Positions 36,605-44,168 are shown, numbered from the stretch's first letter. The stretch: 64,000 nt of DNA from Prochlorococcus sp. AG-402-M23 (GCA_003216575.1 QCIR01000006.1:1-64000); one strand, 5' to 3'. The notes: a model not told the origin generated them from the letters alone. Numbers and translations are program-made.

Positions 36605-36838
36605 ATGAAAAAATTCTTCTCTTTTGCTCTTTGTCTTCTTTTGTTTCTTTGCCCTCGTGCAGCTCAAGCAGAATATGTTGAGCCAACGCCTCAAGAGGAA
36701 ATAGTTGAAGCACCTTCACCTGATCCAATGTCTGATGAGGCAATTAGATATTTACAAGGTGAGGACATGTATCAAGGCACTCTTAGTTGGCAAGGCTACA
36801 AAGCTTCTACCAAATTTAATTACGACATGAAAAAGTAA
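36605..36838 (+). CDS. Small secreted protein
   Basis: 77 residues: a signal peptide (MKKFFSFALCLLLFLCPRAA, cleaved after AQA), then an acidic Pro/Glu-rich region (PTPQEEIVEAPSPDPM) and an aromatic tail. Family not recognised. It is 9 bp ahead of the next gene. Confidence 0.6.
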   Translation: MKKFFSFALCLLLFLCPRAAQAEYVEPTPQEEIVEAPSPDPMSDEAIRYLQGEDMYQGTLSWQGYKASTKFNYDMKK

Positions 36839-36847
36839 AAAAGATAG

Positions 36848-37072
36848 ATGGCACTATTCGCAGTTTTAGTTCTCATTGGATTTGCCCTGTCTTTGTTATT
36901 TCCGAGGTGGAGAGTTTTTAATCACATGCTTGGATATGGTTTGATTTTTGCCTCAATACCTTTAGGGCTGAAATTCGCATCGGTGGCAGGGTTAAACCCA
37001 ATAGCAGTTTTCTTTATTTACGTAGCTGTCTTTTGGATTGTTTATTTCTTTATTTACAGAAGGAACCGTTAA
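36848..37072 (+). CDS. Small membrane protein with two to three helices
   Basis: 74 residues. Helices at about 2-16, 27-46 and 51-70, with the RRNR end likely cytoplasmic. No family recognised; probably cotranscribed with the secreted protein upstream. Confidence 0.6.
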   Translation: MALFAVLVLIGFALSLLFPRWRVFNHMLGYGLIFASIPLGLKFASVAGLNPIAVFFIYVAVFWIVYFFIYRRNR

Positions 37073-37118
37073 ACATCCAAAACTCATTAGGGTGATTTTA
37101 TTAGTAATTGATTTTTGA

Positions 37119-37307
37119 ATGCCTAGTCCTTTATTTGCAATACCTCTCAATATGGGAACAGGTACTTGGATTGTGACGATTGTTGCTGGACTAGGTTTTG
37201 TTGTGATGTTTGGTCTTGCCTCAGCAGGTGGAGACTATCAAGGTTTGATAAATACAACGCTTGAAAATGATGCACTTGCCCGTAAAAAGAGAAAGGGCAA
37301 AAAGTAG
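37119..37307 (+). CDS. 62-residue small membrane protein, copy 1 of two
   Basis: MPSPLFAIPLNMGTGTWIVT starts a single helix at about 15-36, followed by ASAGGDYQGLINTTLENDAL and a basic tail. It differs from the copy at 47436-47624 at only a few positions (IVT/VVT, GFVVM/SFIVM, RKKRK/REKRK). Function unknown; having copies inside and outside the putative element suggests recent transfer. Confidence 0.75.
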   Translation: MPSPLFAIPLNMGTGTWIVTIVAGLGFVVMFGLASAGGDYQGLINTTLENDALARKKRKGKK

Positions 37308-37461
37308 CTGCATGAAAACAACAAAGATCCCAAATGAAGAGAACCGATATTGATCTGATTATTCCAGAGGCTCAAGATTTGGAAAGATAATTACATATGG
37401 CATTGGTACAAAGCTCACCATTCTTGCTGGATTTCTTTTTTAAATGATGGCTAATTAAAAG

Positions 37462-37488
37462 AAAAAGGACTGAGCTAAGTCAGTCCTG
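37462..37488 (-). terminator. Intrinsic terminator of the DUF3303 gene
   Basis: On the minus strand AGGACTGACTT-AGC-TCAGTCCT is followed by T5. The stem sequence is nearly the same as those at 42179 and 44844, so this terminator belongs to the repeated module. Confidence 0.75.
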
Positions 37489-37532
37489 AGTGTTCATCTG
37501 AAAATGATTTCAACTATAGATAAGTCAATTAC

Positions 37533-37838
37533 TTAAGATGCGTAGATTTTTTTCGCAGTAGTAACAAATTGCTCGTCCGAGAACACAGCCTCTACTTCGC
37601 ACATACATCCAAAACCTTTTATCCAAGGAGCAGCGTGTTCCCACATCTTGCTGATATCAGTTGCTTCAGCGACGAAGCTACCTGTTCCATTAAGTGGGTT
37701 GGTTACACGCCAAAGAATTTTAAAACCATCAGTTTCGTCAGCTGGGCCACCAGCTTCTAGATATTCAAGAAATTTTTCGCCTCCTGCAAATGATGATTCC
37801 TGAGTAGGAAATGCCCAGTCAAGTTTAAAAAGAGCCAT
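37533..37838 (-). CDS. DUF3303 family protein
   Basis: 101 residues from the ATG at 37838, chosen over an upstream extension with no support. Conserved: MALFKLDWAFPTQESSFAGG, FLEYLEAGGPAD, FKILWRVTNPLNGTGSFVAE and WIKGFGCMCEVEAVFSD. A ferredoxin-like small protein family of unknown function in marine cyanobacteria and phages. Confidence 0.75.
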   Translation of the reverse strand: MALFKLDWAFPTQESSFAGGEKFLEYLEAGGPADETDGFKILWRVTNPLNGTGSFVAEATDISKMWEHAAPWIKGFGCMCEVEAVFSDEQFVTTAKKIYAS

Positions 37839-38022
37839 TGAAGAAAAATATATTTGAATTTGATTTTTAACGAAAATGGATATAAAAAATGCAAAAAGTC
37901 TTCCAATTAACATCGAGTAACTTTTGAGGTAGCCTTCCGACGGATGAATTTGTGTAGTATTTTCCGTCAACTATATTCTTATCTTCTGTGAGAATATTTA
38001 GTGAAGTTTTTTAGTGATAATT

Positions 38023-38184
38023 ATGGATGCTCCCATTCAACACATAAATTTATTCAATGCAATGCTTGCTTTATATGTAATTGGTTATCAAATAACCATT
38101 TGCGTTGATTGGAGTTGGATTCCTATGAATAAAGAGGATTACCAACTTCCATATCAAGATAAATGGAGTGTTAATCAACAATGA
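38023..38184 (+). CDS. Small membrane-associated hypothetical protein
   Basis: 53 residues (MDAPIQHINLFNAMLALYVI...). One helix at about 9-28, then DWSWIPMNKEDYQLPYQDK. Its stop overlaps the next ATG (ATGA). Confidence 0.5.
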   Translation: MDAPIQHINLFNAMLALYVIGYQITICVDWSWIPMNKEDYQLPYQDKWSVNQQ

Positions 38185-38333
38185 TTCCTGATATTTTTAA
38201 TCAAACAGCAGCTGAATCAAAACAATTTGGCATTTGGGTTCCTGTGATAGGAGTCATTATTGTTTTTTTAGGAATGAATATGAGAGTTGAAATTAAAATC
38301 CAGAAAGAAGAAGAATTTGATAATGAGGATTGA
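38181..38333 (+). CDS. Small membrane protein
   Basis: 50 residues, translationally coupled to the gene before. One helix at about 17-36 (FGIWVPVIGVIIVFLGMNMR), then a charged tail KIQKEEEFDNED. Confidence 0.5.
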   Translation: MIPDIFNQTAAESKQFGIWVPVIGVIIVFLGMNMRVEIKIQKEEEFDNED

Positions 38334-38388
38334 CAAAGTCATTTCATTCCTGTGTTTTCGATAGCAATCGGCGGTCAAACGGTGAGGA

Positions 38389-38433
38389 CTAATATGATTT
38401 GGGCCGTTTTCTAATACCAAACATCTCAGCCAT
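38389..38433 (-). pseudogene. Remnant of the MAEMFGW small membrane protein family
   Basis: The frame reads MAEMFGIRKRPKSY before a stop; MAEMFG is the C-terminal family motif of the genes at 32752, 42537 and 45536. The rest is missing. It lies next to a reversed, degenerate copy of the repeat element at 42149 (CCGATTGCTATCG around 38358-38374). Confidence 0.45.
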
Positions 38434-38573
38434 TAACAAAATGAAAACCTTCATATTAGGGGAAGCTTCCTTATGCTTAACCTGAGCTAGCAGAGCTAAG
38501 TCTTAACTTAATAGTTTGATTTTAGCCTTTCACCTGAAGAACGCGGTTGGTCGAATACGAAATCGAATATTTG

Positions 38574-38699
38574 CTAGTAGAGGTTTTTAAATAGTCGATC
38601 TATGAATGGATTCTCAACTACTTTTTGCTTATTCTTTTCGAGCCTGCAAAGATCGCAGTTGTCTGTTAGAGGAATGGTGAAAGGAGTAAAGAGTTTCAT
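38574..38699 (-). CDS. 41-residue CxxC peptide, MKLFTPF family copy 2
   Basis: Starts MKLFTPFTIPLTDNCDLCR and ends FIDRLFKNLY. Shine-Dalgarno AAGGAGG lies upstream. N-terminus and leader are almost identical to copies at 35018 and 43406; the C-terminal part corresponds to VENPFLDQLFKFLY of copy 3. Confidence 0.6.
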   Translation of the reverse strand: MKLFTPFTIPLTDNCDLCRLEKNKQKVVENPFIDRLFKNLY

Positions 38700-38870
38700 A
38701 AGTCCTCCTTGCGACACCTTTGGTCTACTCCTTTTTTTAGTAAAAAGAGGGTAGGAAAGCCCTACCTCAACCGAACATCAGTAGTAGAAGATTAGTTTTT
38801 ATCTTTACATCATTGGTGACAGGAATGTTCAACCCTTGTATCACCGAAACCTTTTCAACCTCTACTTGCT

Positions 38871-38981
38871 ATGACTTCAATCAATAATTCTTCAGCAGCT
38901 AAGTTCCTAGCTCTTTTCTGTATACCTGCGCTACTACTTGCATCAGGTTCTTTTGATGTTGCTACTTCAGTAATCGCGTAG
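38871..38981 (+). CDS. 36-residue hydrophobic peptide, paralogue of 28366-28476
   Basis: MTSINNSSAAKFLALFCIPA followed by LLLASGSFDVATSVIA. Matches the other copy over AAKxLxLFxxPAxLLLAxxxF and has the same length. Probably one inner-membrane helix. Confidence 0.6.
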   Translation: MTSINNSSAAKFLALFCIPALLLASGSFDVATSVIA

Positions 38982-38991
38982 GACTAGAAAA

Positions 38992-39117
38992 ATGGACATA
39001 AATCCTTTTAAGCCGTTAATTCAACATTGTGCAGATTTCTACGGAAAAATACTTTCCGTAAAAGAGCCACTAAACAATCTTTATTTAAAACTACGACTAA
39101 GCAAAGCCAATGCTTAA
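38992..39117 (+). CDS. 41-residue hypothetical peptide
   Basis: MDINPFKPLIQHCADFYGKI..., soluble and basic. It begins 11 bp after the 36-residue peptide and is followed 6 bp later by another. Coding status is uncertain. Confidence 0.35.
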   Translation: MDINPFKPLIQHCADFYGKILSVKEPLNNLYLKLRLSKANA

Positions 39118-39122
39118 AACAT

Positions 39123-39230
39123 ATGTACGGAATTAACGAAGCAACAATCATTGCAAGCTTGGCTGTCCCCGCTGGGTTGTTCATTGGTTTTTCAACAATC
39201 CTAGTTAATAGACTTCGCCAGTGCATGTAA
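39123..39230 (+). CDS. 35-residue single-helix peptide
   Basis: MYGINEATIIASLAVPAGLF, then IGFSTILVNRLRQCM. One hydrophobic helix with positive end. The stop TAA overlaps the next ATG (TAATG). Confidence 0.5.
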   Translation: MYGINEATIIASLAVPAGLFIGFSTILVNRLRQCM

Positions 39231-39328
39231 TGCCTACATCTACTCCAGATAAATCGAATAATAAATTTTGGTTCGGATTGGGTGAATTAATTGGTCAACT
39301 TTTGTTTGATTTTTACGCTCGTTACTAG
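39230..39328 (+). CDS. 32-residue hypothetical peptide
   Basis: MPTSTPDKSNNKFWFGLGEL, then IGQLLFDFYARY. Starts in the TAATG overlap with the gene before, which supports translation. Confidence 0.45.
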   Translation: MPTSTPDKSNNKFWFGLGELIGQLLFDFYARY

Positions 39329-39410
39329 TCAATACTTCATTCCCTGCCTGTTTAAAATAAATAATCAAAACTAATCTGCCAGAGCTGGGAGATGTTCGTC
39401 TCTTTATACC

Positions 39411-39488
39411 ACCTGTTTAGATTGTTTAGGTTGTTTAGGTTGTTTAGGATTTATCTAAGGTAAACAAGGTAAAAAATGATAAACAGGT
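39411..39488. repeat. Four 9-bp tandem repeats flanked by an inverted repeat
   Basis: The unit TGTTTAGRT occurs four times in a row (39414-39449), and the outer arms ACCTGTTTA (39411-39419) and TAAACAGGT (39480-39488) are inverted copies. The pattern resembles iterons or a protein-binding array. It lies downstream of the foreign peptide deformylase gene. Confidence 0.75.
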
Positions 39489-39591
39489 ACTTATTTAATA
39501 CAAGAACTAATGTCTGATTGAACTAGATCAGCTAGTAAGGGAGGATGACACGCTTTCTACTTTCACCTTTACTAAAGCAAAAATATGAGGT

Positions 39592-40125
39592 TTAAGGAAT
39601 CCGTCCATGAGCCTGAAGCTCATCCGTAAATCCAAAAGCTAGTGGACTGGTAAGACGGTCAGGGAAAAGCACACCATCCAAATGATCATTTTCATGCTGC
39701 ACGACTCGTGCTTGAAAATCTTGCAACTCTTCTGAATGGAAAGCACCTTCTCGGTCTTGCCATTTGAGGTGAATACGTTGCCAACGCTTCACCTCACCGC
39801 GCAAACCAGGCACACTAAGACATCCCTCCCAACCAGTGATTAAGTTATTCCCAATTGCTTTGATGACAGGATTGATCAGTACACGTTCTGGCAAAGGATC
39901 TGCATTGGGGTATCGAGGGTTATGCCCCATTCCGATAACGAAAATCCTCCAAGGTTCATCGATCTGCGGTGACGCCAGCCCTGCTCCAGAACAAGCCGAT
40001 TTTGTATCGAACAGATCGTCTATTAGCTGCTGTAGACGTTCACTGCCGAACCAGCCATCAGGGACTTCTGTCGCACATTTGCGCAATGCCGGATGACCAA
40101 TTCGAAGAACATTCCGAATCCCCAT
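39592..40125 (-). CDS. def: Peptide deformylase, acquired-looking copy
   Basis: 177 residues from the ATG at 40125 (MGIRNVLRIGHPALRK). PDF removes the N-formyl group from nascent peptides using a metal. All three motifs are present: SGAGLASPQI (G-x-G-L-A-x-x-Q, with Ser for Ala), WEGCLSVPG (EGCLS; metal Cys) and QHENDHLDG (HExDH; metal ligands). Base composition is unlike the surroundings: 31 of 60 bases in 39601-39660 are G or C. It could be a transferred or phage-derived second copy; a housekeeping def is expected elsewhere. Confidence 0.88.
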   Translation of the reverse strand: MGIRNVLRIGHPALRKCATEVPDGWFGSERLQQLIDDLFDTKSACSGAGLASPQIDEPWRIFVIGMGHNPRYPNADPLPERVLINPVIKAIGNNLITGWEGCLSVPGLRGEVKRWQRIHLKWQDREGAFHSEELQDFQARVVQHENDHLDGVLFPDRLTSPLAFGFTDELQAHGRIP

Positions 40126-40198
40126 ATGCCAATCATACCTACAGTAAAAGCCTACCTTGATCAAGCCCAGATGATCACATTAGTTTTGAAAAATACTT

Positions 40199-40327
40199 TT
40201 GTCAGAAGAGCCTGAAGAGATAAGCTTCCGTCTGGAAAATCTAGAAGATTTATGCAAACTATATGATGTTGAATTTGATTTGAGATACGATTACTTACAA
40301 AGGCTTGATGATAGGTATAAGAAGTAA
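40199..40327 (+). CDS. Small acidic protein coupled to the nuclease gene
   Basis: 42 residues from a TTG (MSEEPEEISFRLENLEDLCK...). Charged and helical; its stop abuts the ATG of the gene at 40328. Could be an accessory or antitoxin-like partner; this is inference from position only. Confidence 0.4.
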   Translation: MSEEPEEISFRLENLEDLCKLYDVEFDLRYDYLQRLDDRYKK

Positions 40328-41236
40328 ATGAAGATAGATTTCTTAAAGCAATTCATAAGGCAAACCAAAACTGGCAGCTTGAAGACAAAGGAGTATCCCA
40401 GAGAGTTTTTGGACTTAAATATGAAGGTTTCCTTTGGACAAGGGGCTTTAGCTCATGTCCCATGGGTCGCTCTGAATGCCCCAGATATGCCTGTAAGCAG
40501 TGGTTATTACCCTGTTTATCTTTTTTATAAAGAACAAAACATATTAATTCTTACTTATGGAATAAGTGAAACGAACGTACCTGAAAAAAGTTGGACGCGA
40601 AATATTCACGAAAGCAAAACTAAAATTTCGAACTTTATTCAGAATCCTTTTCGATATGGTGATTCTTTTGTTCATAGTCACTATCAGCCAAAAGTCGAAG
40701 GTGATGAAGTTGTCTTTTATAGAGAAAATCAAAAAATCTCTGATGAAATTATTTGTAGTGAGCTTTTGGATTTGGTGAATTTCTACAAAAGCTGCCTTGA
40801 TCTTGACGTGAAAGATGAAACTTCCTCTATTAGCAGTGGATTATTTTATTTAGAGAGCCAACTAGAAGATTTTTTAATTGAAAATTGGAATGAAACAGAT
40901 TTTGGAAAAAAATATGAGCTGATATTTGAATCAGGAGAGTTGAAGAGTCAACAATATAGAACTGATATTGGAAGGATAGATATCCTTGCAAAAAAGAAGG
41001 CTGACAACTCATATGTAGTTATCGAGTTAAAAAGAAATCAGACTAGTGACGATACTGTTGGGCAAGTAACGAGATATATGGGTTGGGTTCAAGAAAAATT
41101 TGGAGACAATAATGTCTGCGGTGTAATTGTTGCGGGGAAATATGATGAAAAACTTTATTACGCCCAAAAGATGCTTAAGAATATTGAGGTTTTTCTCTAT
41201 GAAGTGAATTTCAAATTGAATGCATATAAAAAATAA
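40328..41236 (+). CDS. MrcB-like domain fused to a NucS-type PDDEXK nuclease
   Basis: 302 residues. Residues about 40-150 resemble the MrcB N-terminal domain (PWVALN...GYYPVYLFYKE...LTYG), which in restriction systems recognises modified bases. The C-terminal half is a restriction-like nuclease: Glu180 in LESQLEDFL, Asp218 in DIGRIDILA, E233-L-K235 in VVIELKRN, and GQVTRYMGWV. The arrangement suggests a single-polypeptide, modification-dependent (type IV-like) restriction enzyme. Recognition of modified DNA is inference; family members vary. It follows a small coupled gene and precedes a membrane protein. Confidence 0.7.
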   Translation: MKIDFLKQFIRQTKTGSLKTKEYPREFLDLNMKVSFGQGALAHVPWVALNAPDMPVSSGYYPVYLFYKEQNILILTYGISETNVPEKSWTRNIHESKTKISNFIQNPFRYGDSFVHSHYQPKVEGDEVVFYRENQKISDEIICSELLDLVNFYKSCLDLDVKDETSSISSGLFYLESQLEDFLIENWNETDFGKKYELIFESGELKSQQYRTDIGRIDILAKKKADNSYVVIELKRNQTSDDTVGQVTRYMGWVQEKFGDNNVCGVIVAGKYDEKLYYAQKMLKNIEVFLYEVNFKLNAYKK

Positions 41237-41284
41237 AGTAGTTTGGTTGTTGTATAGCTGGACTGTTAAAAGGAGACTTTGGTG

Positions 41285-41674
41285 ATGAGCCGCTTGACTA
41301 ATAAGAAGACACTAAAAGAAATTCTTGCACCCTATGACAGACAGATAAGAAAAGATATGAGCTTTTGGATAAAGTATCGACCATCTCGTTGGGGAGATTT
41401 GCTACCTGAAGAATTTATAAGAGCTTTACTGACATTTATCAAGACGAAAGGTGGTAAGAAATTTGTATTGATATTGGCTTTTCTTTTAAGCTTGATATTT
41501 GTTGGAGTTATACCAACTTTAAATTTTATCTGGTCAAATATTTTCAGGCTTTGGTGGATTCTCCTTGTTATTCCATTGGTTTATTGGACATTAGCAATTA
41601 CTTCCGTCTATTCAAGGGTCCTCGTTCAGGGAGTTTTTGAATTTTCACGAGCTGTGTTAAGAGAATTAAAATGA
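41285..41674 (+). CDS. Small membrane protein with two helices
   Basis: About 129 residues from the ATG at 41285, preceded by AAGGAG. Two helices at about 58-76 (KFVLILAFLLSLIFVGVI) and 87-110. The N-terminal 50 residues are basic and probably cytoplasmic. Family not recognised. Its stop overlaps the next gene's ATG. Confidence 0.55.
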   Translation: MSRLTNKKTLKEILAPYDRQIRKDMSFWIKYRPSRWGDLLPEEFIRALLTFIKTKGGKKFVLILAFLLSLIFVGVIPTLNFIWSNIFRLWWILLVIPLVYWTLAITSVYSRVLVQGVFEFSRAVLRELK

Positions 41675-42110
41675 AACGCTTCTTCCTTGTTGCTCTAACC
41701 GCTGTACCCTAACGGCATGTTCTAGTGAAACAAAAGATCCTAAGTATTTATGTGTGATAAATAGAGTAGAAAGAGCTCAGCAATTAAGAGCTGAAAAGTC
41801 ATTACCTCGTGATGGGAAAAGGTTTGATTTAGATAAAATTACAAATGAGGAATGGGAGAATTACCTTTTGATAGAGAAAAAAGCGGAACAAAATTGGGTA
41901 GACATATTTGTAGCGATGGGAGGCAACAGAAAAGAACTCCAGGAAGAAATGGAATTTCAGAATAAATTGACTCAACTTACAAGAAATAAGAAGCCAATTT
42001 CTGAAGAATTAATAGATAAATTAGTTAATGACTCAAAAGGTGCATTTGATAGGATCCAATCGGCAAAAGTCTTCTACAAAGGTTACGGTGTTGACTTAGA
42101 TGACTATTGA
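41671..42110 (+). pseudogene. Lipoprotein-like gene with a frameshift in the signal peptide
   Basis: From the ATG at 41671 the frame reads MKRFFLVALTAVP and stops at 41710. Adding one base near 41707 lets it continue LTACSSETKDPKY into the long downstream frame (118 residues from GTG 41754, VINRVERAQQLRAEKS...). L-T-A-C is a good lipobox, so the ancestral product was a lipoprotein of about 145 residues. The mature part is charged and helical, unknown family. A sequencing error is possible. Confidence 0.55.
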
Positions 42111-42148
42111 GATAAGTTTTTTTAGCTTATATTGCTTAAATAAAGAAG

Positions 42149-42202
42149 GTTGACAGCCGATTGCTATCGGAACCAGTGGGACTGACTTAGGTCAGTCCTT
42201 TT
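42149..42202 (+). repeat. Repeated 55-nt module with terminator, copy 1
   Basis: GGTTGACAGCCGATTGCTATCGG then AACCAG, followed by the terminator hairpin GGACTGAC-TTAG-GTCAGTCC and TTTT (42179-42202). A second copy at 44813-44868 is nearly identical, and a reversed degenerate copy is near 38358. The stem itself also occurs at 37462. Could be a small RNA or a mobile terminator unit. Confidence 0.7.
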
Positions 42203-42231
42203 GGAATATTCATTTACGGGAAGAAGGATTA

Positions 42232-42393
42232 ATGGTTCCAATTTTCGCAACTTCTACAAAAGCAAACCTACTGATTTATTTAGGTGGTGGTGGTTTTGTT
42301 TTACTTGGAGCTTTTTACTTTGGTCGTCTGGTTACATTCTTTTTCCCAAAAAATCCATTAATTAGAAAAGGGAAGGGGGAGAACGATGCCTGA
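42232..42393 (+). CDS. Small membrane protein
   Basis: 53 residues with an AAGGATTA ribosome site. One helix at about 14-32 (LIYLGGGGFVLLGAFYFG) and a second hydrophobic stretch, then a basic tail. Overlaps the 43-residue gene by 8 bp. Family not recognised. Confidence 0.55.
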   Translation: MVPIFATSTKANLLIYLGGGGFVLLGAFYFGRLVTFFFPKNPLIRKGKGENDA

Positions 42394-42517
42394 TGTGAAA
42401 TTAAATTCTGGTTCAGATGATGTTGGGATGAAATTCAAGATCATCGGAATTTCAGTGACCTTTGGCTTAAACGCTATTGTTTTTATTTGGTATTTCTTCT
42501 TCTCAGGTCTTACCTAA
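42386..42517 (+). CDS. 43-residue small membrane protein, intact copy
   Basis: MPDVKLNSGSDDVGMKFKII then GISVTFGLNAIVFIWYFFFS and GLT. One transmembrane helix at residues about 20-40. Frameshifted copies sit at 29382 and 32957. It precedes its partner 61-residue gene by 19 bp, the same spacing as at the 32957 locus. Confidence 0.7.
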   Translation: MPDVKLNSGSDDVGMKFKIIGISVTFGLNAIVFIWYFFFSGLT

Positions 42518-42536
42518 AAAGAATCATGAGGGAAGA

Positions 42537-42722
42537 ATGAACTTCGCTGATAACTGGGCAAGGGTTTTTGTTGTGATTACGTTTCTGACTTTTGGAGAAG
42601 CTCAAATCATTGGTGGCATTGTTCCCAATCTGATTGCTTTTGGTTTGTTTCTTGGAGCGATTGGATACTTTGCATCAATGGGAAAAATGGCTGAAATGTT
42701 CGGCTGGGAAAGCAGGAATTGA
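42537..42722 (+). CDS. 61-residue small membrane protein, IIGG/MAEMFGW family (copy C)
   Basis: Starts MNFADNWARVFVVITFLTFG; core AQIIGGIVPNLIAFGLFLGA, end KMAEMFGWESRN. Most similar to copy B at 32752. Preceded by GAGGGAAGA. Probably membrane-embedded with two helices; function unknown. Confidence 0.75.
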   Translation: MNFADNWARVFVVITFLTFGEAQIIGGIVPNLIAFGLFLGAIGYFASMGKMAEMFGWESRN

Positions 42723-42802
42723 CAGGTACAGAAGTTATGGCTGGGCCTGGTGCAAGATTTCAAAAATCTATGGAGTTAGCCTTAGTACTATTAGTCGATT
42801 GT

Positions 42803-42934
42803 CTATGGCTTAGAAAGTTTAGTGATAGCCTTATCAGACTTTTTTAAAATTTTTAGAGCCTCTTTTCTTGAAGTACAAGCATCCGCTTTAGCTTGAAGTT
42901 TTAAAAGTTTGGCGTGTTGTTTCTCTAAGTTCAT
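42803..42934 (-). CDS. 43-residue Lys-rich peptide
   Basis: MNLEKQHAKLLKLQAKADAC then TSRKEALKILKKSDKAITKL and SKP: a basic amphipathic helix. Soluble; family not recognised. No clear terminator for it. Confidence 0.5.
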   Translation of the reverse strand: MNLEKQHAKLLKLQAKADACTSRKEALKILKKSDKAITKLSKP

Positions 42935-43405
42935 CCAACATTAGATAAAAACGAAGACGACAAACTAACAACTTTAGGCCCTAATCGAGGAAAGCCGACT
43001 CGTAAGGTTCTCTAATTTGTATATTTTGAATTTTTGCAATAGAAAACCCCTTTTTTTAAGAAGGGGTTTTCTAACTTTAATAGTTACTTAAAGCTCCAAA
43101 TGGGAGTTTCGAAGTGAATGATTAAGCCCGGTATGTAGTAGGAAATGCAGAGCTTAGATTTGTTTATCAAGGAAATCGGAGGACTACCTTTAATAAATTT
43201 GCGAACAAAGGGACAGGATTTCACCGACTGTCCCCTTCTCTGACTAGAGCTTGAACGCAACGTGTCTTTAGTAGAAGTTACTCGCTCTTGCGTGAATAGA
43301 ATATAAAAAGAATTTCTTTAAAACTGATGTTCGGTTGAGGTAGGGCTTTCCTACTCCCTTCTTACTAAAAAAAGGAGTAGACCAAAGGTGTCGCAAGGAG
43401 GGCTT
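42935..43405. other. Noncoding stretch with hairpins and MKLFTPF leader
   Basis: No supported gene. It holds a palindrome at 43041-43072 and a hairpin GGGACAG/CTGTCCC at about 43209-43235. The last 80 bp are the conserved leader of MKLFTPF copy 3. Confidence 0.6.
43041..43072. terminator. Long palindromic hairpin, terminator-like
   Basis: AGAAAACCCC/GGGGTTTTCT around a T-rich 12-base loop. Neither flank has a clean T tract and no gene ends just before it, so its role and strand are uncertain. The stem resembles that at 35392. Confidence 0.4.
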
Positions 43406-43558
43406 ATGAAACTCTTTACTCCTTTCACCATTCCTCAAAAAGATAACTGCGATCTTTGCAGGGGTAAAACTAATAAAAGAAGAGAAGTTGAGAATCCATT
43501 TTTAGATCAATTATTTAAATTCCTCTACAGGGATAAGTTTGATTTCGTGTTCGACTGA
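43406..43558 (+). CDS. 50-residue CxxC peptide, MKLFTPF family copy 3
   Basis: Starts MKLFTPFTIPQKDNCDLCR, then NKRREVENPFLDQLFKFLY and RDKFDFVFD. Excellent Shine-Dalgarno AAGGAGG six bases before the ATG. Longest of three copies with a shared leader and N-terminus. Confidence 0.65.
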   Translation: MKLFTPFTIPQKDNCDLCRGKTNKRREVENPFLDQLFKFLYRDKFDFVFD

Positions 43559-43640
43559 CCTTGGTCTATAAAAATGAGGGATATTCGAGGCCAAACAATA
43601 ATTAATGTTCTATGGACACTGCAGTAAAGGAGGATTTGCA

Positions 43641-44168
43641 ATGCGTTTAAATTTTGTTCCTACTCATGTTTTCCGTGAGACGCCTCAAGTATCGTTCTTC
43701 GATGCGGGAGTAAAAGGATCCAATGGATCTGATGTCGTAATTCATCACGGCAATGCCATCTCACCTCCAAACGATGGAGATTTTGAAAAGTATTACGTAC
43801 ATCGACATCAAATTGATCACAATTTAGTAATTGAAGGTAGTCGTATTTTTACTTTGATCAATCCAGAATGGGATGAACCTCATCACATTATTTATTTAAA
43901 TCGTGCGATGGGCGCACTTCAAATTCCTGTCGGAACATATCATCGATCAATTTCTAATAAAGAAGGAAGTATTGTTCTAAACCAAGCCGTAAGAGATGAA
44001 AAATTTAATCCTGAAAATGAATTTATACCAGTTAGTTTAAGAGACAGAAAAGATCTGCAAGAAGCTCAAAAGAAAAATCCTGTTTACTGGGTTTGGGAAA
44101 AAGATCAAATCAAAAGGATTAAGTTTGAGCCAATTCAAGCTAGAGAAAAAATTTCTTGTTCGGATTAA
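43641..44168 (+). CDS. Cupin-like small-molecule or sugar-binding protein
   Basis: 175 residues from the ATG at 43641 (preceded by AAAGGAGG). The cupin core shows HRHQIDHNLVIEGSRIFTLI (metal-His motif, H-x-H-x-x-x) and, after a 25-residue spacer, IYLNRAMGALQIPVGTYHRS. A single cupin domain; enzymatic role cannot be assigned. Probably stands alone. Confidence 0.72.
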   Translation: MRLNFVPTHVFRETPQVSFFDAGVKGSNGSDVVIHHGNAISPPNDGDFEKYYVHRHQIDHNLVIEGSRIFTLINPEWDEPHHIIYLNRAMGALQIPVGTYHRSISNKEGSIVLNQAVRDEKFNPENEFIPVSLRDRKDLQEAQKKNPVYWVWEKDQIKRIKFEPIQAREKISCSD

